Below, in pieces: positions 28,901 through 37,157 of a DNA stretch of 39,484 nt (the stretch's first letter is position 1; every line of letters begins with the position of its first letter). The translations under genes were made by a program, and so were the position numbers. Origin of the DNA: a virus. The notes beneath the pieces were generated by a model. That model was not told the origin of the DNA. It made no database searches and was given only the letters and a program-made list of their open reading frames with translations. The stretch is taken from IMG/VR virus record IMGVR_UViG_3300046689_000328, positions 1 through 39,484 of that record; one strand, written 5' to 3'.

Positions 28901-29796
28901 GCCAGGCGCCCTACATGCCATTGTTCACCGACGCGCTGCTCGGCGACACCCTGCATCTGTCGGCCGAGGAGTTCGGCGCGTATTGCCTGATCCTGTTTGC
29001 AACCTGGAATAATCATGGACAGCCGCTTCCCGACAGCGACGCCGAACTCGCCCAGGTGTGCAGAATTTCACGACATAAATGGAAAAAGGTCCGTCAAAAA
29101 TTAACGGGGTTTTTTGATATTTCTTCTGGCTTCTGGCGCCAGAAACGGCTCGAAAAGGAATGGGCCTACGTCCAACAGCGCGCTGATGAACAACGGAAAA
29201 AATCAGTTAAGGGCGGTCTTGCCAGCGCCGCCAAACGCAACCACAGGCTCGACGGTGAGGCAACCACAGGTGCACCACCTAAACCTATACCTAAAAAGAA
29301 AGAAGAAGATACCCCCCCTCCTCCCCCCCATCCGGCGCAGGCGACGGGGCGCTCGCCTCACGGCGAGCGGGATGAGGAGGGAGAATTCGAGGAATTTTGG
29401 AAGGCCTATCCGCGACGGGTCAACCGGGTTCGCGCCTATGCGGCCTTCGTCCTCGCGCGCAAAACCGCGAGTTTTGAGCAGCTTATTGCCGCCGCCAGAC
29501 GTTTTGCGGTCGAAAACAGCGGCAAGCAGCTGCGGCACGTCGCCCGGCCCGAAAATTGGCTCGGGGATCAGCGATGGCTCGATGATCCTGAGAATGCCAC
29601 AGTCGGGGACGGCGACGGCTTCGCGTTCCAGTCGCCAGACCACTGGAGACACCGAATGCGAATCTGGTTCGACGAGGAACATGGCGGGCCAACCCGAAAA
29701 AACTGGCCGAAAGCTTGGGGACCGCCGCCGGGAGAGCCGGGCTGCAACGTCCCCCACGAGGTGTTAGCCGAATTCCACGGGGAGCCAGGGAAATGA
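28897..29796 (+). CDS. DUF1376 / YdaU-type replication protein
   Basis: A 299-residue protein. Residues 1-90 match DUF1376: APYMPLFTDALLGDTLHLSA, EEFGAYCLILFATW, then a HKWKKVRQKLTGFF segment; a basic linker with Pro runs (PPPPPHP) follows and the C-terminal part (FEEFWKAYPRRVNRVRAYAA onward) resembles the C-terminal region of replication initiators. Such proteins work with DnaB as phage origin recognition or loader. It follows dnaB with ATGA overlap. The origin is not visible, though the AT-rich stretch near 29040-29130 inside the gene is a candidate. Confidence 0.75.
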   Translation: MSQAPYMPLFTDALLGDTLHLSAEEFGAYCLILFATWNNHGQPLPDSDAELAQVCRISRHKWKKVRQKLTGFFDISSGFWRQKRLEKEWAYVQQRADEQRKKSVKGGLASAAKRNHRLDGEATTGAPPKPIPKKKEEDTPPPPPHPAQATGRSPHGERDEEGEFEEFWKAYPRRVNRVRAYAAFVLARKTASFEQLIAAARRFAVENSGKQLRHVARPENWLGDQRWLDDPENATVGDGDGFAFQSPDHWRHRMRIWFDEEHGGPTRKNWPKAWGPPPGEPGCNVPHEVLAEFHGEPGK

Positions 29797-29969
29797 CCGA
29801 AACCGAGCGCATCCTGCGGCAGATCCACCGCGCCGCCGGGATTGACCCAGACGGACCACGGCTCGTGCCAATGGGACAACCGCAGCGCCGCGAGGACATC
29901 CGCCGCGCCAGCGACGCCGCCACCCGCGACGCCATGCTGCGCCGCGCGCTCGGCTACGCCGGCCCATGA
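29793..29969 (+). CDS. 58-residue early protein
   Basis: A small helical protein (TETERILRQIHRAAGIDPDG, then RREDIRRASDAATRDAML) starting at the ATG overlapping the preceding stop (ATGA) and overlapping the next start (ATGA). No motif recognised. Likely made with the replication proteins. Confidence 0.65.
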   Translation: MTETERILRQIHRAAGIDPDGPRLVPMGQPQRREDIRRASDAATRDAMLRRALGYAGP

Positions 29970-30307
29970 GCCCCGCCCCCCTCGCGCGCGCGGGGCTGCA
30001 CGTCACGAACCTGGAATTTAATATCCACGGCAGTGTCGACCTCAGCGAGGCGCTGCCAGAGGAAGGAGGCCGGACGTATTTGCTCTCGGAAGAGGACGCC
30101 GAAGACGTCAACCTAGATATCGGGCACTGCACCGACCCCGATATTCGGGATACGCTCGGCTACTTCATCGAATTGAGCGTCTATCATCGCAAGAACCCCG
30201 AGACCAACCGGGTGTTCCACGCAAACATGACCGTGCACCCGACCCGCGGCGATATTGTCCGCCTGCGCGACTTCCTCGACTTCCTGCTCCGGCAACCCGA
30301 TGAGTAA
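29966..30307 (+). CDS. Hypothetical early protein
   Basis: A 113-residue acidic protein of mixed strands (LHVTNLEFNIHGSVDLSEAL, FIELSVYHRKNPETNRVFHA) and a C-terminal helix (IVRLRDFLDFLLRQPDE). It starts at an ATG overlapping the preceding stop and overlaps the next gene by 8 bases. No family recognised. Confidence 0.65.
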   Translation: MSPAPLARAGLHVTNLEFNIHGSVDLSEALPEEGGRTYLLSEEDAEDVNLDIGHCTDPDIRDTLGYFIELSVYHRKNPETNRVFHANMTVHPTRGDIVRLRDFLDFLLRQPDE

Positions 30308-30836
30308 CCCCCTCGCGCGCGCGGCGAATGTGCTTGACGCATGTCACATTCCGGGAGTACCCGCAGAGGCAGGCTGGCCGAAGCGCCAGCCATGGGACCA
30401 GGAGTCCGTGCGCGATCGGCTGCGCGAGGCCGCCTGGACCATCCAACGCCTGCCGATGCCCCGCAATGGACGCCCAGAGGATTACCGCGTCGCCTGGCCC
30501 GATGTGGTCTACGATTGGCTCGCCTACGGCTGGCTCCCGGCACGCGCCCCACGCATTCCGCCAACCCCGCAGGAGATCACGAGATGCGACGAAGCCCTCG
30601 GCTGGTTGTTCCTGCTGACACGCGACCAGCGCCTGGTGCTCTGGGCCCGGTCGCAGCCACACCCCTGGGCGTGGCGCAAGCTGGAGGCGCTGGATGAACT
30701 CGAACGCCACGGCCGCGGCCGCGGCCGCGCGCAGCTCCGCCGCATCATGCACGACGCCGAACACCGGATTATCAGCCACCTCAACGGAACCCCCGCCCGC
30801 ATGCGGGTCGACAGCGGCGGCTACCGTGCCCGGTGA
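30300..30836 (+). CDS. DUF6362-like HTH protein
   Basis: A 178-residue protein. Residues 30-110 (WDQESVRDRLREAAWTIQRL, DYRVAWPDVVYDWLAYGW) and 110-155 (WLFLLTRDQRLVLWARSQPH, then RKLEALDEL) resemble a phage protein family that I know as DUF6362, with a sigma-like HTH end. It may be a late-gene activator, because it comes just before the terminase genes; that is inference. The GGCCGC run at about 30712-30729 encodes an RGRGR patch. ATG 30300 is preferred over the longer frame. Confidence 0.65.
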   Translation: MSNPLARAANVLDACHIPGVPAEAGWPKRQPWDQESVRDRLREAAWTIQRLPMPRNGRPEDYRVAWPDVVYDWLAYGWLPARAPRIPPTPQEITRCDEALGWLFLLTRDQRLVLWARSQPHPWAWRKLEALDELERHGRGRGRAQLRRIMHDAEHRIISHLNGTPARMRVDSGGYRAR

Positions 30837-31044
30837 CACACGAGCCCTGTTGGAGGCAATAGCGAGCCTGCGACAAGGACCAGGGCCATTTCCGCCGCTG
30901 CATGTGACGACAGACGCACCCCACCGCGAGCACATCAGCAGCCCCCATTGCTGGTGTCACCCCGCGCCGATCCAGGATGAGCCCACCGTCTGGCTCCACC
31001 AGGAACCCGATGTCTGGATACACAGCGAACGCATGCCCCAATGA
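30826..31044 (+). CDS. Small hypothetical protein with CWC motif
   Basis: A 72-residue protein starting at GTG 30826 (11-base overlap with the previous gene; the open frame further upstream is low complexity). The second half has HREHISSPHCWCHPAPIQDE and VWLHQEPDVWIHSERMP. The pattern HCWC...W.H is seen in small phage proteins that I cannot name. Metal binding through His/Cys is possible. Confidence 0.55.
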   Translation: MPGDTRALLEAIASLRQGPGPFPPLHVTTDAPHREHISSPHCWCHPAPIQDEPTVWLHQEPDVWIHSERMPQ

Positions 31045-31448
31045 CCGTAAAAGACTGGATCGAGCGGTTGAGCGAATTCCCCCCTCACTGGCAAGTGCAG
31101 GTGGCAACCCCAGCAGGCGGACCGATCGCAATAGAGCACCGCGAAATATACGGTAATCCCGTTGTAGCCGTGTTCGGCAGCAACGGCGGCCGGTTTGGAG
31201 AAAACCCCCTGACCGAAGCAGAATACAAAAAACAATCCCAGAACTTTATCCGGAAAATGAACAACGGGTATATTCATACCACAATACACGGCGATCACAG
31301 ATTGTACCGGCCAACCGGCCGTATAAACGACACTTGCTACGGAGAGCACTTCGACGAGCGCGTTATAAATAGAATGCACGCCGACGGCCTATTGCAGGAC
31401 AATTACCAACCGACGCAGCACGCCGCGCTCCAGGGCGAGGACGCCTAA
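31041..31448 (+). CDS. Hypothetical protein before terminase
   Basis: A 135-residue soluble protein (KDWIERLSEFPPHWQVQVAT, then NPLTEAEYKKQSQNF and a Gly/His/Tyr-rich middle). It is visibly more AT-rich than the genes before it. ATGA overlap with the previous stop. No family recognised. Confidence 0.6.
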   Translation: MTVKDWIERLSEFPPHWQVQVATPAGGPIAIEHREIYGNPVVAVFGSNGGRFGENPLTEAEYKKQSQNFIRKMNNGYIHTTIHGDHRLYRPTGRINDTCYGEHFDERVINRMHADGLLQDNYQPTQHAALQGEDA

Positions 31449-31453
31449 CGCCG

Positions 31454-31936
31454 ATGGCTGCTAAGCTGCGCCGTGGCGGGCGTAACGGCTCGCAGCCGGT
31501 GTATACGCAGGCGCTTGCTGATGAGATTTGTGATAGGTTGGCGGATGGTGAACCGCTGAATGTCATATGCAAGACGCCCGGTATGCCGTGCTTTAAGGCG
31601 GTGCTCAACTGGGTTAGGGACGAGAAGAGGGCGCCAGGGTTCGGTCAGAGCTACGCACGCGCAAGGTCGATCGGTTACGAGCGAATTGCCGATGAGGTGC
31701 TTGCGATCAGTGACACCGATTGCCTCGGCCCGAACGGTTATGTGGACAATGCTGCCGTTCAGCGTGCCAGGCTGATGGTGGAGAGCCGTAAATGGATGCT
31801 CTCAAAGATGCTGCCTAAGATATATGGCGACAAGATAGAACTCAGCGGTGACGCATCGGCGCCACTGCTGACTCGCATCGAGCTGGTGGCGGTGCGGCCG
31901 AAACAGATCACGATCGATGGGTCTGATGATGGGTAA
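31454..31936 (+). CDS. terS: Terminase small subunit (Sf6-type)
   Basis: A 160-residue protein. Residues 15-75 form an HTH-containing DNA-recognition domain (YTQALADEICDRLADGEPLN, VICKTPGMPCFKAVLNWVR) and residues 75-130 a central helical oligomer region (YARARSIGYERIADEVLAIS, RARLMVESRKWMLSKMLP, then KIYGDKIEL), as in Sf6-like small terminases. It recognises the packaging site and activates the large subunit. Unusually, the large subunit gene is about 6.8 kb downstream. Confidence 0.8.
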   Translation: MAAKLRRGGRNGSQPVYTQALADEICDRLADGEPLNVICKTPGMPCFKAVLNWVRDEKRAPGFGQSYARARSIGYERIADEVLAISDTDCLGPNGYVDNAAVQRARLMVESRKWMLSKMLPKIYGDKIELSGDASAPLLTRIELVAVRPKQITIDGSDDG

Positions 31937-32229
31937 TAGCGGCGCACTGGCCTAAACCCCAGCATTTCTGCGGCACGGCGGCGGATGGGATATCCGCCTC
32001 GCCCCTCGCGTACGCGTATAGAAGACAGCCGCCGTCCGACACCCTCAAACGGATGGTTCCATACTGGCGGCGGCGTGGGCCCCACCCACCCCCACCTTCA
32101 CCCCACCCCACCCGAATATTTTTTTTTGCAGCGCAGCACAAGTCGCCGCAACCCTGGCGTGTCCGGGCGCTTCCTTTATATACCGCGCGCTGCGCACACC
32201 CGCGCGCGAGACCCTAATGAGAGAGCCGC
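31937..32229. promoter_or_regulatory. Non-coding region with strong G-quadruplex motif
   Basis: 293 bases without a convincing gene. At 32080-32113 the plus strand has C-runs of 4, 3, 5, 4, 4 and 3 separated mostly by single A bases, so the minus strand carries six closely spaced G-runs, a strong G-quadruplex motif. Nine T bases follow at 32119-32127. A GC-alternating stretch with GCGCGC lies near 32185-32210. It may be a packaging start, replication pause or promoter element. No terminator hairpin is linked to the T-run. Confidence 0.55.
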
Positions 32230-32586
32230 ATGAAACCTGGTCTTTTGGTATTCGCTGCGCTCATGCTGTGTCTTATGGCGCTTCCTGCCTCCGCGCAGAA
32301 CGCATTCGCCCCCGGCGGCCCCACGGTATCGCTGGCGGTAACCGGCATCACCGGCCGCGTGCAGGTGCAGACGGCAGCCAACAGCCCGCACATGCGTATA
32401 TATAATAGCGGCACGGTAGCCGCCTTCGTCGCCTGCGGGGACGTAACCGCCGCAGCCACCCTCGCCACCGGCATGCCGGTAGCCCCGGCATCCGTCGAGG
32501 TGATCGGCTGCACCCAGCAGTACATTGCGGGCATCTCGGCCGGCACCGCGGCCACGATCTACATCACGCCGGGGGATGGGCTGTAG
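32230..32586 (+). CDS. Small exported protein with Sec signal peptide
   Basis: A 118-residue protein with a textbook signal peptide: KPGLLVFAALMLCLMALPAS with likely cleavage after Ala-Ser-Ala at about residue 22. The mature part is a beta-rich domain of ~95 residues with two Cys (VACG, VIGC) and repeats of small residues (ATLATGMPVAPASVEV, TAATIYITPGDG). An export signal is unusual for a phage structural protein. It heads a cassette of signal-bearing proteins between terS and terL. Confidence 0.75.
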   Translation: MKPGLLVFAALMLCLMALPASAQNAFAPGGPTVSLAVTGITGRVQVQTAANSPHMRIYNSGTVAAFVACGDVTAAATLATGMPVAPASVEVIGCTQQYIAGISAGTAATIYITPGDGL

Positions 32587-32589
32587 GCG

Positions 32590-34239
32590 ATGCGCCGTCG
32601 CTGGTTTCTGGCGGGGTTGGCGGCGGCGATAGCCACGGTCGGTGTATCGGCCGACGCCCGGATGCACGCGCCGTATCGGGGCCACCGGATAATCCCGGCG
32701 AATGCAGCCCCCCTGGACGGGTTCACGACCCCCTCCGGCGCATATTCTTTCCGGAAGCTGCGCAGCACCTATGCCGGTCCGGCGGTAAAGCTGCAGCGCG
32801 TGGACACCACGACGAGCGATATCGGTTTTACCGCCACCGGCGACTTCGACACGGCAGCCGCCACCGCTTTCTGCACCACGGCGTGCACGGTAACGACGTG
32901 GTACGACCAATCCGGCAACGCCCGGCACCTGACGCAATCAACCGCGGCGAACCAGCCGGCTTACGTGGCCAACTGCAGCGGCAGGCTGCCGTGTCTGCGG
33001 GTGACGTCCGGCACGATAACTCTGGCGACGACCGGCAGCACGACGCCGGCGACCGGCAAGATGAGCTTTAGCGCGGTTGGCAACCGGAGTGCCGGGACGG
33101 CGCAGTGTTATTGGCTGATCGGCAATTTCGGCGGCACCAGCAACCGGATCACCTCGGCCAATGCGGCGGCGCAGTGGAGCGTGCTCGACGGGACGCTGGG
33201 CGTTAACGGCGCCGCCGCCAACGCGGCGTGGCACGCGGCGACGGGGGCGCTGAACGCGGCGGCGAGCTACATCAACATTGACGGCGCGGTCGCCTCCGGC
33301 ACGACCAACAGCAACAACGTGGCGGCGGGGACTGGGGTTATCACCGGCACGGCGGCGACGACGTGTGACGAGAGCGAGGCGGTGCGCTGGGACAATTATA
33401 TATTGACGGCGCCGGAGGCAGCGGCGCTGGTGGCGAACCAGCGCGGGTACTGGGCGGCGTTGCCGCTGGATATGCTGACCCAGCCGAGCGGCGCTTACGG
33501 AATGCGCAAGCTGCTCTCGGGTTATGCCGGCAGCGCGATCCGCCTTCGGCGGGCCAGCGACCAAGCGGAGCTTGATATCGGCTTTGTCGGCTATGTGCCG
33601 GGCCTCGGCAGCCCGGTAGATGTAGCCGCGGCGAACGCGCACTGCGCGAGCACCACCTGTTTTGGCTCCAAATGGTACGACCAGAGCGGCAACGCGCGTG
33701 ATCTGGTGCAGGCGACGGCAGCCAACCAGCCGCAGCTCATATTCAACTGCCAGGGCACTTTGCCGTGCTGGCAGTACACCGCGAACACGCAGGTGTTGCA
33801 GGCCTCCGCCACGATCACCCCGGCCACCGGCACGGTATCCTTTAGCGCGGTCGGGCAGCGTAGCGGCGGTATCGGGAGTTTCAGCCTGATCTCCGAGAAC
33901 GCCGCCGCCGGCAACCGCGTCGCGATGGCGGGCACCACCGACACCTGGGGGGTGTTTGGCGGCAGCAGCGGCAACGTGACGGCGGCCGGGGCGACCGAGG
34001 GTGCCTGGCACGCACTCAATGCCGTGCTGGCCGGCGCTTCGAGCGTGATCAGCATCGATGGTGTGGAAACAACCGGCACGGCAACGGGCTCTGTCACGGC
34101 GGCCCTGCCGCGCATCACCGGGGCGCCGTCGCCGACGATAGCCAACGAGGTCGAGGCGGTGTTCTGGGACAATTACAGCCTCACCCCGGCCGAGCGCGCG
34201 GTGCTGGTGAATAACCAGCGCGGGTTTTGGGGCTTTTGA
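32590..34239 (+). CDS. Exported tandem arabinofuranosidase-B-like protein
   Basis: A 549-residue protein starting RRRWFLAGLAAAIATVGV, a Tat- or Sec-type export signal with cleavage near residue 22. Two ~255-residue repeats follow, each with YAG.A..L.R, a DIGF strand, a Cys pair, KWYDQSGNARDLVQATAANQ or the equivalent, and SFSAVG. They match the catalytic-domain fold of alpha-L-arabinofuranosidase B (GH54, concanavalin-like) as I know it. Each repeat has conserved Cys pairs (NCSGRLPC, NCQGTLPC). Binding or cutting of an arabinose-bearing polysaccharide is inferred. No virion-attachment domain is visible. Confidence 0.65.
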   Translation: MRRRWFLAGLAAAIATVGVSADARMHAPYRGHRIIPANAAPLDGFTTPSGAYSFRKLRSTYAGPAVKLQRVDTTTSDIGFTATGDFDTAAATAFCTTACTVTTWYDQSGNARHLTQSTAANQPAYVANCSGRLPCLRVTSGTITLATTGSTTPATGKMSFSAVGNRSAGTAQCYWLIGNFGGTSNRITSANAAAQWSVLDGTLGVNGAAANAAWHAATGALNAAASYINIDGAVASGTTNSNNVAAGTGVITGTAATTCDESEAVRWDNYILTAPEAAALVANQRGYWAALPLDMLTQPSGAYGMRKLLSGYAGSAIRLRRASDQAELDIGFVGYVPGLGSPVDVAAANAHCASTTCFGSKWYDQSGNARDLVQATAANQPQLIFNCQGTLPCWQYTANTQVLQASATITPATGTVSFSAVGQRSGGIGSFSLISENAAAGNRVAMAGTTDTWGVFGGSSGNVTAAGATEGAWHALNAVLAGASSVISIDGVETTGTATGSVTAALPRITGAPSPTIANEVEAVFWDNYSLTPAERAVLVNNQRGFWGF

Positions 34240-36107
34240 TGCGGCGCTGGCTTGCCCTCGCAGCCGGCCTGCTGCTGGCGAGCCCGCCGGCGGCGGCGGA
34301 TATGTTTCAGGACGCCACCAACGCCAAATTGCCGGATGCCCGCTACAACCTCAACCTCGGCACGGCCGCGACACCGCTGGACTTCGATCCGCTGTGCGAC
34401 GGCAGTGCGGCCAATGCAACGCACGACTGCAGCGCGGCGATTGCGCAGGCGTTGACTGTCACCCGGAACGGCCAGGCGGTGAACGTGTACCTGCCGGCCG
34501 GGCGGTACTACGTGAAGAACCCGATAACCATCGTCGATGGCCGGTGCCTCTCCGGCGACAGCCGCCGCAACACGTTTCTGCACATCGATCAGACCTTCAG
34601 CCCGGCGGCGACCGGGGTGGTAAACCTGAACTACCCCCAGGTCGGCGACGGGTTTGCCAAATACACGCCCTGCGTCAAGGATCTGGCGTTTGAGTTCGAC
34701 CAGCCGAGCACCCAGGGCACGAGGGCGAACTTCGCGGTCTTGGGGTCCTGTACGAGTGGCGCTGGCGGCACTGGGTGCAAATATCCACCGGCGATTTATC
34801 AGCCGGTGGCCCCGGCAGCGGGCGGCATGACGATCCAGAATATTCGGATCGAGCGGGCCTGGGACGGTATCAACCTGCAGCACGCCAGCAGCATCGACAT
34901 CGAGAACATCGAGGAGTCGAGCCTCAACGTCGGGCTGACCTTGGAGAACGGGCACAATTTCGGCCACGTCTCGCATTGGGTGCATTACGGCTGGGGAATT
35001 GACGGCGCCAGCGCGCTTTATACCGGGGTATACGAGGACGGCAACGCCTACGCCGCCAAGATCGGCGCGTTGGATGGCGGGGTGATCGACGATTTCCGCA
35101 CCTGGGAGGGACGGGTTGCGCTGACCGCCGGGTTCAGTTGGGGATTGGTCAGCAATCTGGCGCTGGACGGCAAGAACTCGACATTGGAGGTAGCGCACAC
35201 CAGTGCCGGGATTGGGTTGATAGCATCCAACGTGTACGCAACCGGCAGTGCCGTGGGTGCGAACACGCATTGCCAGATCGACATTGCCTCGGGCTCGCAA
35301 GCGGTGACGATCAACAATCTCGTGGCTGGCACGGCGAACAATGCTGGCCCGTCGGCGGTGTGCGTGGCCGGCGGGGTTGTGCAGATCGCTGGCGGGTTGA
35401 TAGGCAACGGCTCGACCGGGGCGCCAAGCGTCAAGGTGACCGGCGGGCAGGCCAAGTTGACGGGGCTAGTGTTCAACAGTCTCAACCAGACCTATACCGC
35501 GCCGCTGATCAGCGTGGCGGGCGGCAGCATCACGGCGACCGGCAATACGATCAAGGACCTGCCTTTCAATGCCGCCAATCAGTGGATCAACATCGCGACG
35601 GACAATGCGCTGAATTACGTCGAGGGCAACCAGTCGAGCGGCTGGGCGGCGGCTTTAGGGTTCGCCACGGCGCTTGGGTACTACGATTTCGGCGCTTACA
35701 AATTCACCGACATGGTGGTGACGCCGGGTTTTGCGACGCCGGGAGATTTTGCCCCGACCAGCGTCTCGACGGGCGGGTGGTACTACCGACGCGGCAACTA
35801 TGTTGAGTTTTTGCTGACGAGCACGTTCAACGCCAATGCGTACACGACGGCGAGTGGCGCGTTCAGCCTGGCTTATACCGGCATGCCGGGGGCACAGGGG
35901 CCGGCTGGGTTTAACAGTTGCACGCTCAATTTTGTCGATAAGGTCACGTTTACCGGGTTTCTGACGTGCAGTGTGCTTAGCAGCTCGATCGCGCCATCTA
36001 CCAACCTTACGGGCGCGCTGCACGGCAGCTTGACGACGACGGGTGTCCCGGCCGGGACGACGGCGGTAAAGTTCGGCCTGTCGGGCCGGTACATGGTGCG
36101 CGGATGA
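34239..36107 (+). CDS. Exported pectate-lyase-like beta-helix protein
   Basis: A 622-residue protein starting with a signal peptide (RRWLALAAGLLLASPPAAAD, cleavage after AAA). Residues 40-110 have a pectate-lyase-superfamily start (FDPLCDGSAANATHDCSAAI, VNVYLPAGRYYVKNP), then long beta-helix rungs of short Asn/Gly/Ile/Val-rich strands (IQNIRIERAWDGINLQHASS, IDIENIEE). The C-terminal ~150 residues form a separate beta domain. A polysaccharide depolymerase or adhesin function is inferred. It overlaps the previous stop by one base (TGATG). Cys pairs (CDGSAANATHDC, CTSGAGGTGC) suit an oxidising compartment. Confidence 0.65.
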   Translation: MRRWLALAAGLLLASPPAAADMFQDATNAKLPDARYNLNLGTAATPLDFDPLCDGSAANATHDCSAAIAQALTVTRNGQAVNVYLPAGRYYVKNPITIVDGRCLSGDSRRNTFLHIDQTFSPAATGVVNLNYPQVGDGFAKYTPCVKDLAFEFDQPSTQGTRANFAVLGSCTSGAGGTGCKYPPAIYQPVAPAAGGMTIQNIRIERAWDGINLQHASSIDIENIEESSLNVGLTLENGHNFGHVSHWVHYGWGIDGASALYTGVYEDGNAYAAKIGALDGGVIDDFRTWEGRVALTAGFSWGLVSNLALDGKNSTLEVAHTSAGIGLIASNVYATGSAVGANTHCQIDIASGSQAVTINNLVAGTANNAGPSAVCVAGGVVQIAGGLIGNGSTGAPSVKVTGGQAKLTGLVFNSLNQTYTAPLISVAGGSITATGNTIKDLPFNAANQWINIATDNALNYVEGNQSSGWAAALGFATALGYYDFGAYKFTDMVVTPGFATPGDFAPTSVSTGGWYYRRGNYVEFLLTSTFNANAYTTASGAFSLAYTGMPGAQGPAGFNSCTLNFVDKVTFTGFLTCSVLSSSIAPSTNLTGALHGSLTTTGVPAGTTAVKFGLSGRYMVRG

Positions 36108-36769
36108 CCCCTGGCAGTTACGACCTGTGCATCTACCGGGGCGACACCGGGCGCTGGCGGTTTATCTGCTGGCAGGACGCGGCCAAGACCATGCCATCGG
36201 ACTTTACCGGGGCGAGCGCCGCGGCGCAGATCCGCGACCGGCCCGGGGGCAACATGGTGACCCAGCTTTATTGCGGCGTCACCGCGCCCAACACGGTGGA
36301 TGTGGCGGTATTGGCGGTCGACAGCGCGCTCTTGCCGCCGCGTGGGGTGTGGGACCTGCAGTTGACCTACGCCAGCAGCGACATTCGCACCCTGGTGGCG
36401 GGCAAGGTGCTGGTGACGGGCGACGTGACGCAAGCGCCGGTATCGGCCGGCATTGCCGCGCCGGCCCCCGCCGGCCCGGTCCGGGTGGTGTACCCGGTGA
36501 GCGGCGAGACCATCATCATGGGGTCGGAGGTGGCATTGCATGTCGCCACCGGCCCGCTGGCGGCGCTGACGATACGGTTGCCACCAGGCCCGGCGCTCGG
36601 GGTCCTGGTCGAGATCTCGTTTGCCTTGCCGGTGACGGCGCTGACGATCGAGGACGCGGCCGGGCACCCGGTGGCGGGTGCCCCCGATAGCGGTTACGGC
36701 CCGGGGGCGGCGCTGGAGATGCGCTACCTTGAAGGCCCGCCCGGTATCGGCTGGGTATCCTGGAAATAG
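36104..36769 (+). CDS. Fibre/baseplate-like beta-sandwich protein
   Basis: A 221-residue protein without a signal peptide. The first ~110 residues (YDLCIYRGDTGRWRFICWQD, FTGASAAAQIRDRPGG, VWDLQLTY) resemble N-terminal Ig-like domains of phage tail appendage proteins (BppU_N-like). A Pro/Ala linker leads to a second beta domain (ALTIRLPPGPALGVLVEISF). Such proteins usually connect fibres to the tail. It overlaps the preceding stop (ATGA). Confidence 0.6.
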   Translation: MTPGSYDLCIYRGDTGRWRFICWQDAAKTMPSDFTGASAAAQIRDRPGGNMVTQLYCGVTAPNTVDVAVLAVDSALLPPRGVWDLQLTYASSDIRTLVAGKVLVTGDVTQAPVSAGIAAPAPAGPVRVVYPVSGETIIMGSEVALHVATGPLAALTIRLPPGPALGVLVEISFALPVTALTIEDAAGHPVAGAPDSGYGPGAALEMRYLEGPPGIGWVSWK

Positions 36770-36770
36770 A

Positions 36771-37157
36771 ATGGCCGACACCGTAGCGATCGACATCGTC
36801 GCAACGCCGACGCCGGTGATCGAGGTCATCGCCGGGGTCGGGCAGCAAGGCCCGCCGGGCCCGGCTTGGCAGCCGGGGTTCACCAGCGTGACCGGCTCGG
36901 GCGTTCTGCCGGCCGGGACCAACGGGCTGGTGCTGGTCGACACCACGGCGGCGCCGCATACCGTGACGTTGCCGCCGGCGCCTGCCCTTGGCCAGTCTCT
37001 GACGATAAAGGACGCCAACGGGTTTGCCGGCAGCGGCAACCCGATCACCGTGGCGGGCGGCGGTTTTACCATCGAGGGGGCGCTGAGCCTGGTGATCGCC
37101 GCCAATTACGGCTGGGTGCAGCTTGCTTTTGCTGGCTCTGCCTGGGTTCAGGTCTGA
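36771..37157 (+). CDS. Collagen-like phage appendage protein
   Basis: A 128-residue protein starting at ATG 36771, one base after the previous stop; the open frame further left shadows that gene. Residues 24-30 hold a short collagen-like GQQGPPGPA stretch, followed by a beta domain (TLPPAPALGQSLTIKDANG, GGGFTIEGALSLVIAANYGW). This is the style of short phage fibre parts. It overlaps the next start by one base (TGATG). Confidence 0.6.
   Translation: MADTVAIDIVATPTPVIEVIAGVGQQGPPGPAWQPGFTSVTGSGVLPAGTNGLVLVDTTAAPHTVTLPPAPALGQSLTIKDANGFAGSGNPITVAGGGFTIEGALSLVIAANYGWVQLAFAGSAWVQV

Noticed and set aside
32119-32127. T9 tract as a terminator after terS
   Set aside because: No stable hairpin ends directly before it; the closest stem is about 35 bases upstream and short.
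31985-32233. An 82-codon plus-strand frame between terS and the exported cassette
   Set aside because: Pro/His/Arg/Thr low-complexity created by the C-rich tract, no ribosome site; treated as non-coding.
32938-34011. A 357-codon minus-strand open frame opposite the arabinofuranosidase-like gene
   Set aside because: The plus frame shows two matching domain copies; the minus frame is an Arg/Ala/Gly shadow.
35873-37105. A 410-codon minus-strand open frame
   Set aside because: Spans three coupled plus-strand genes and has antisense-like composition.
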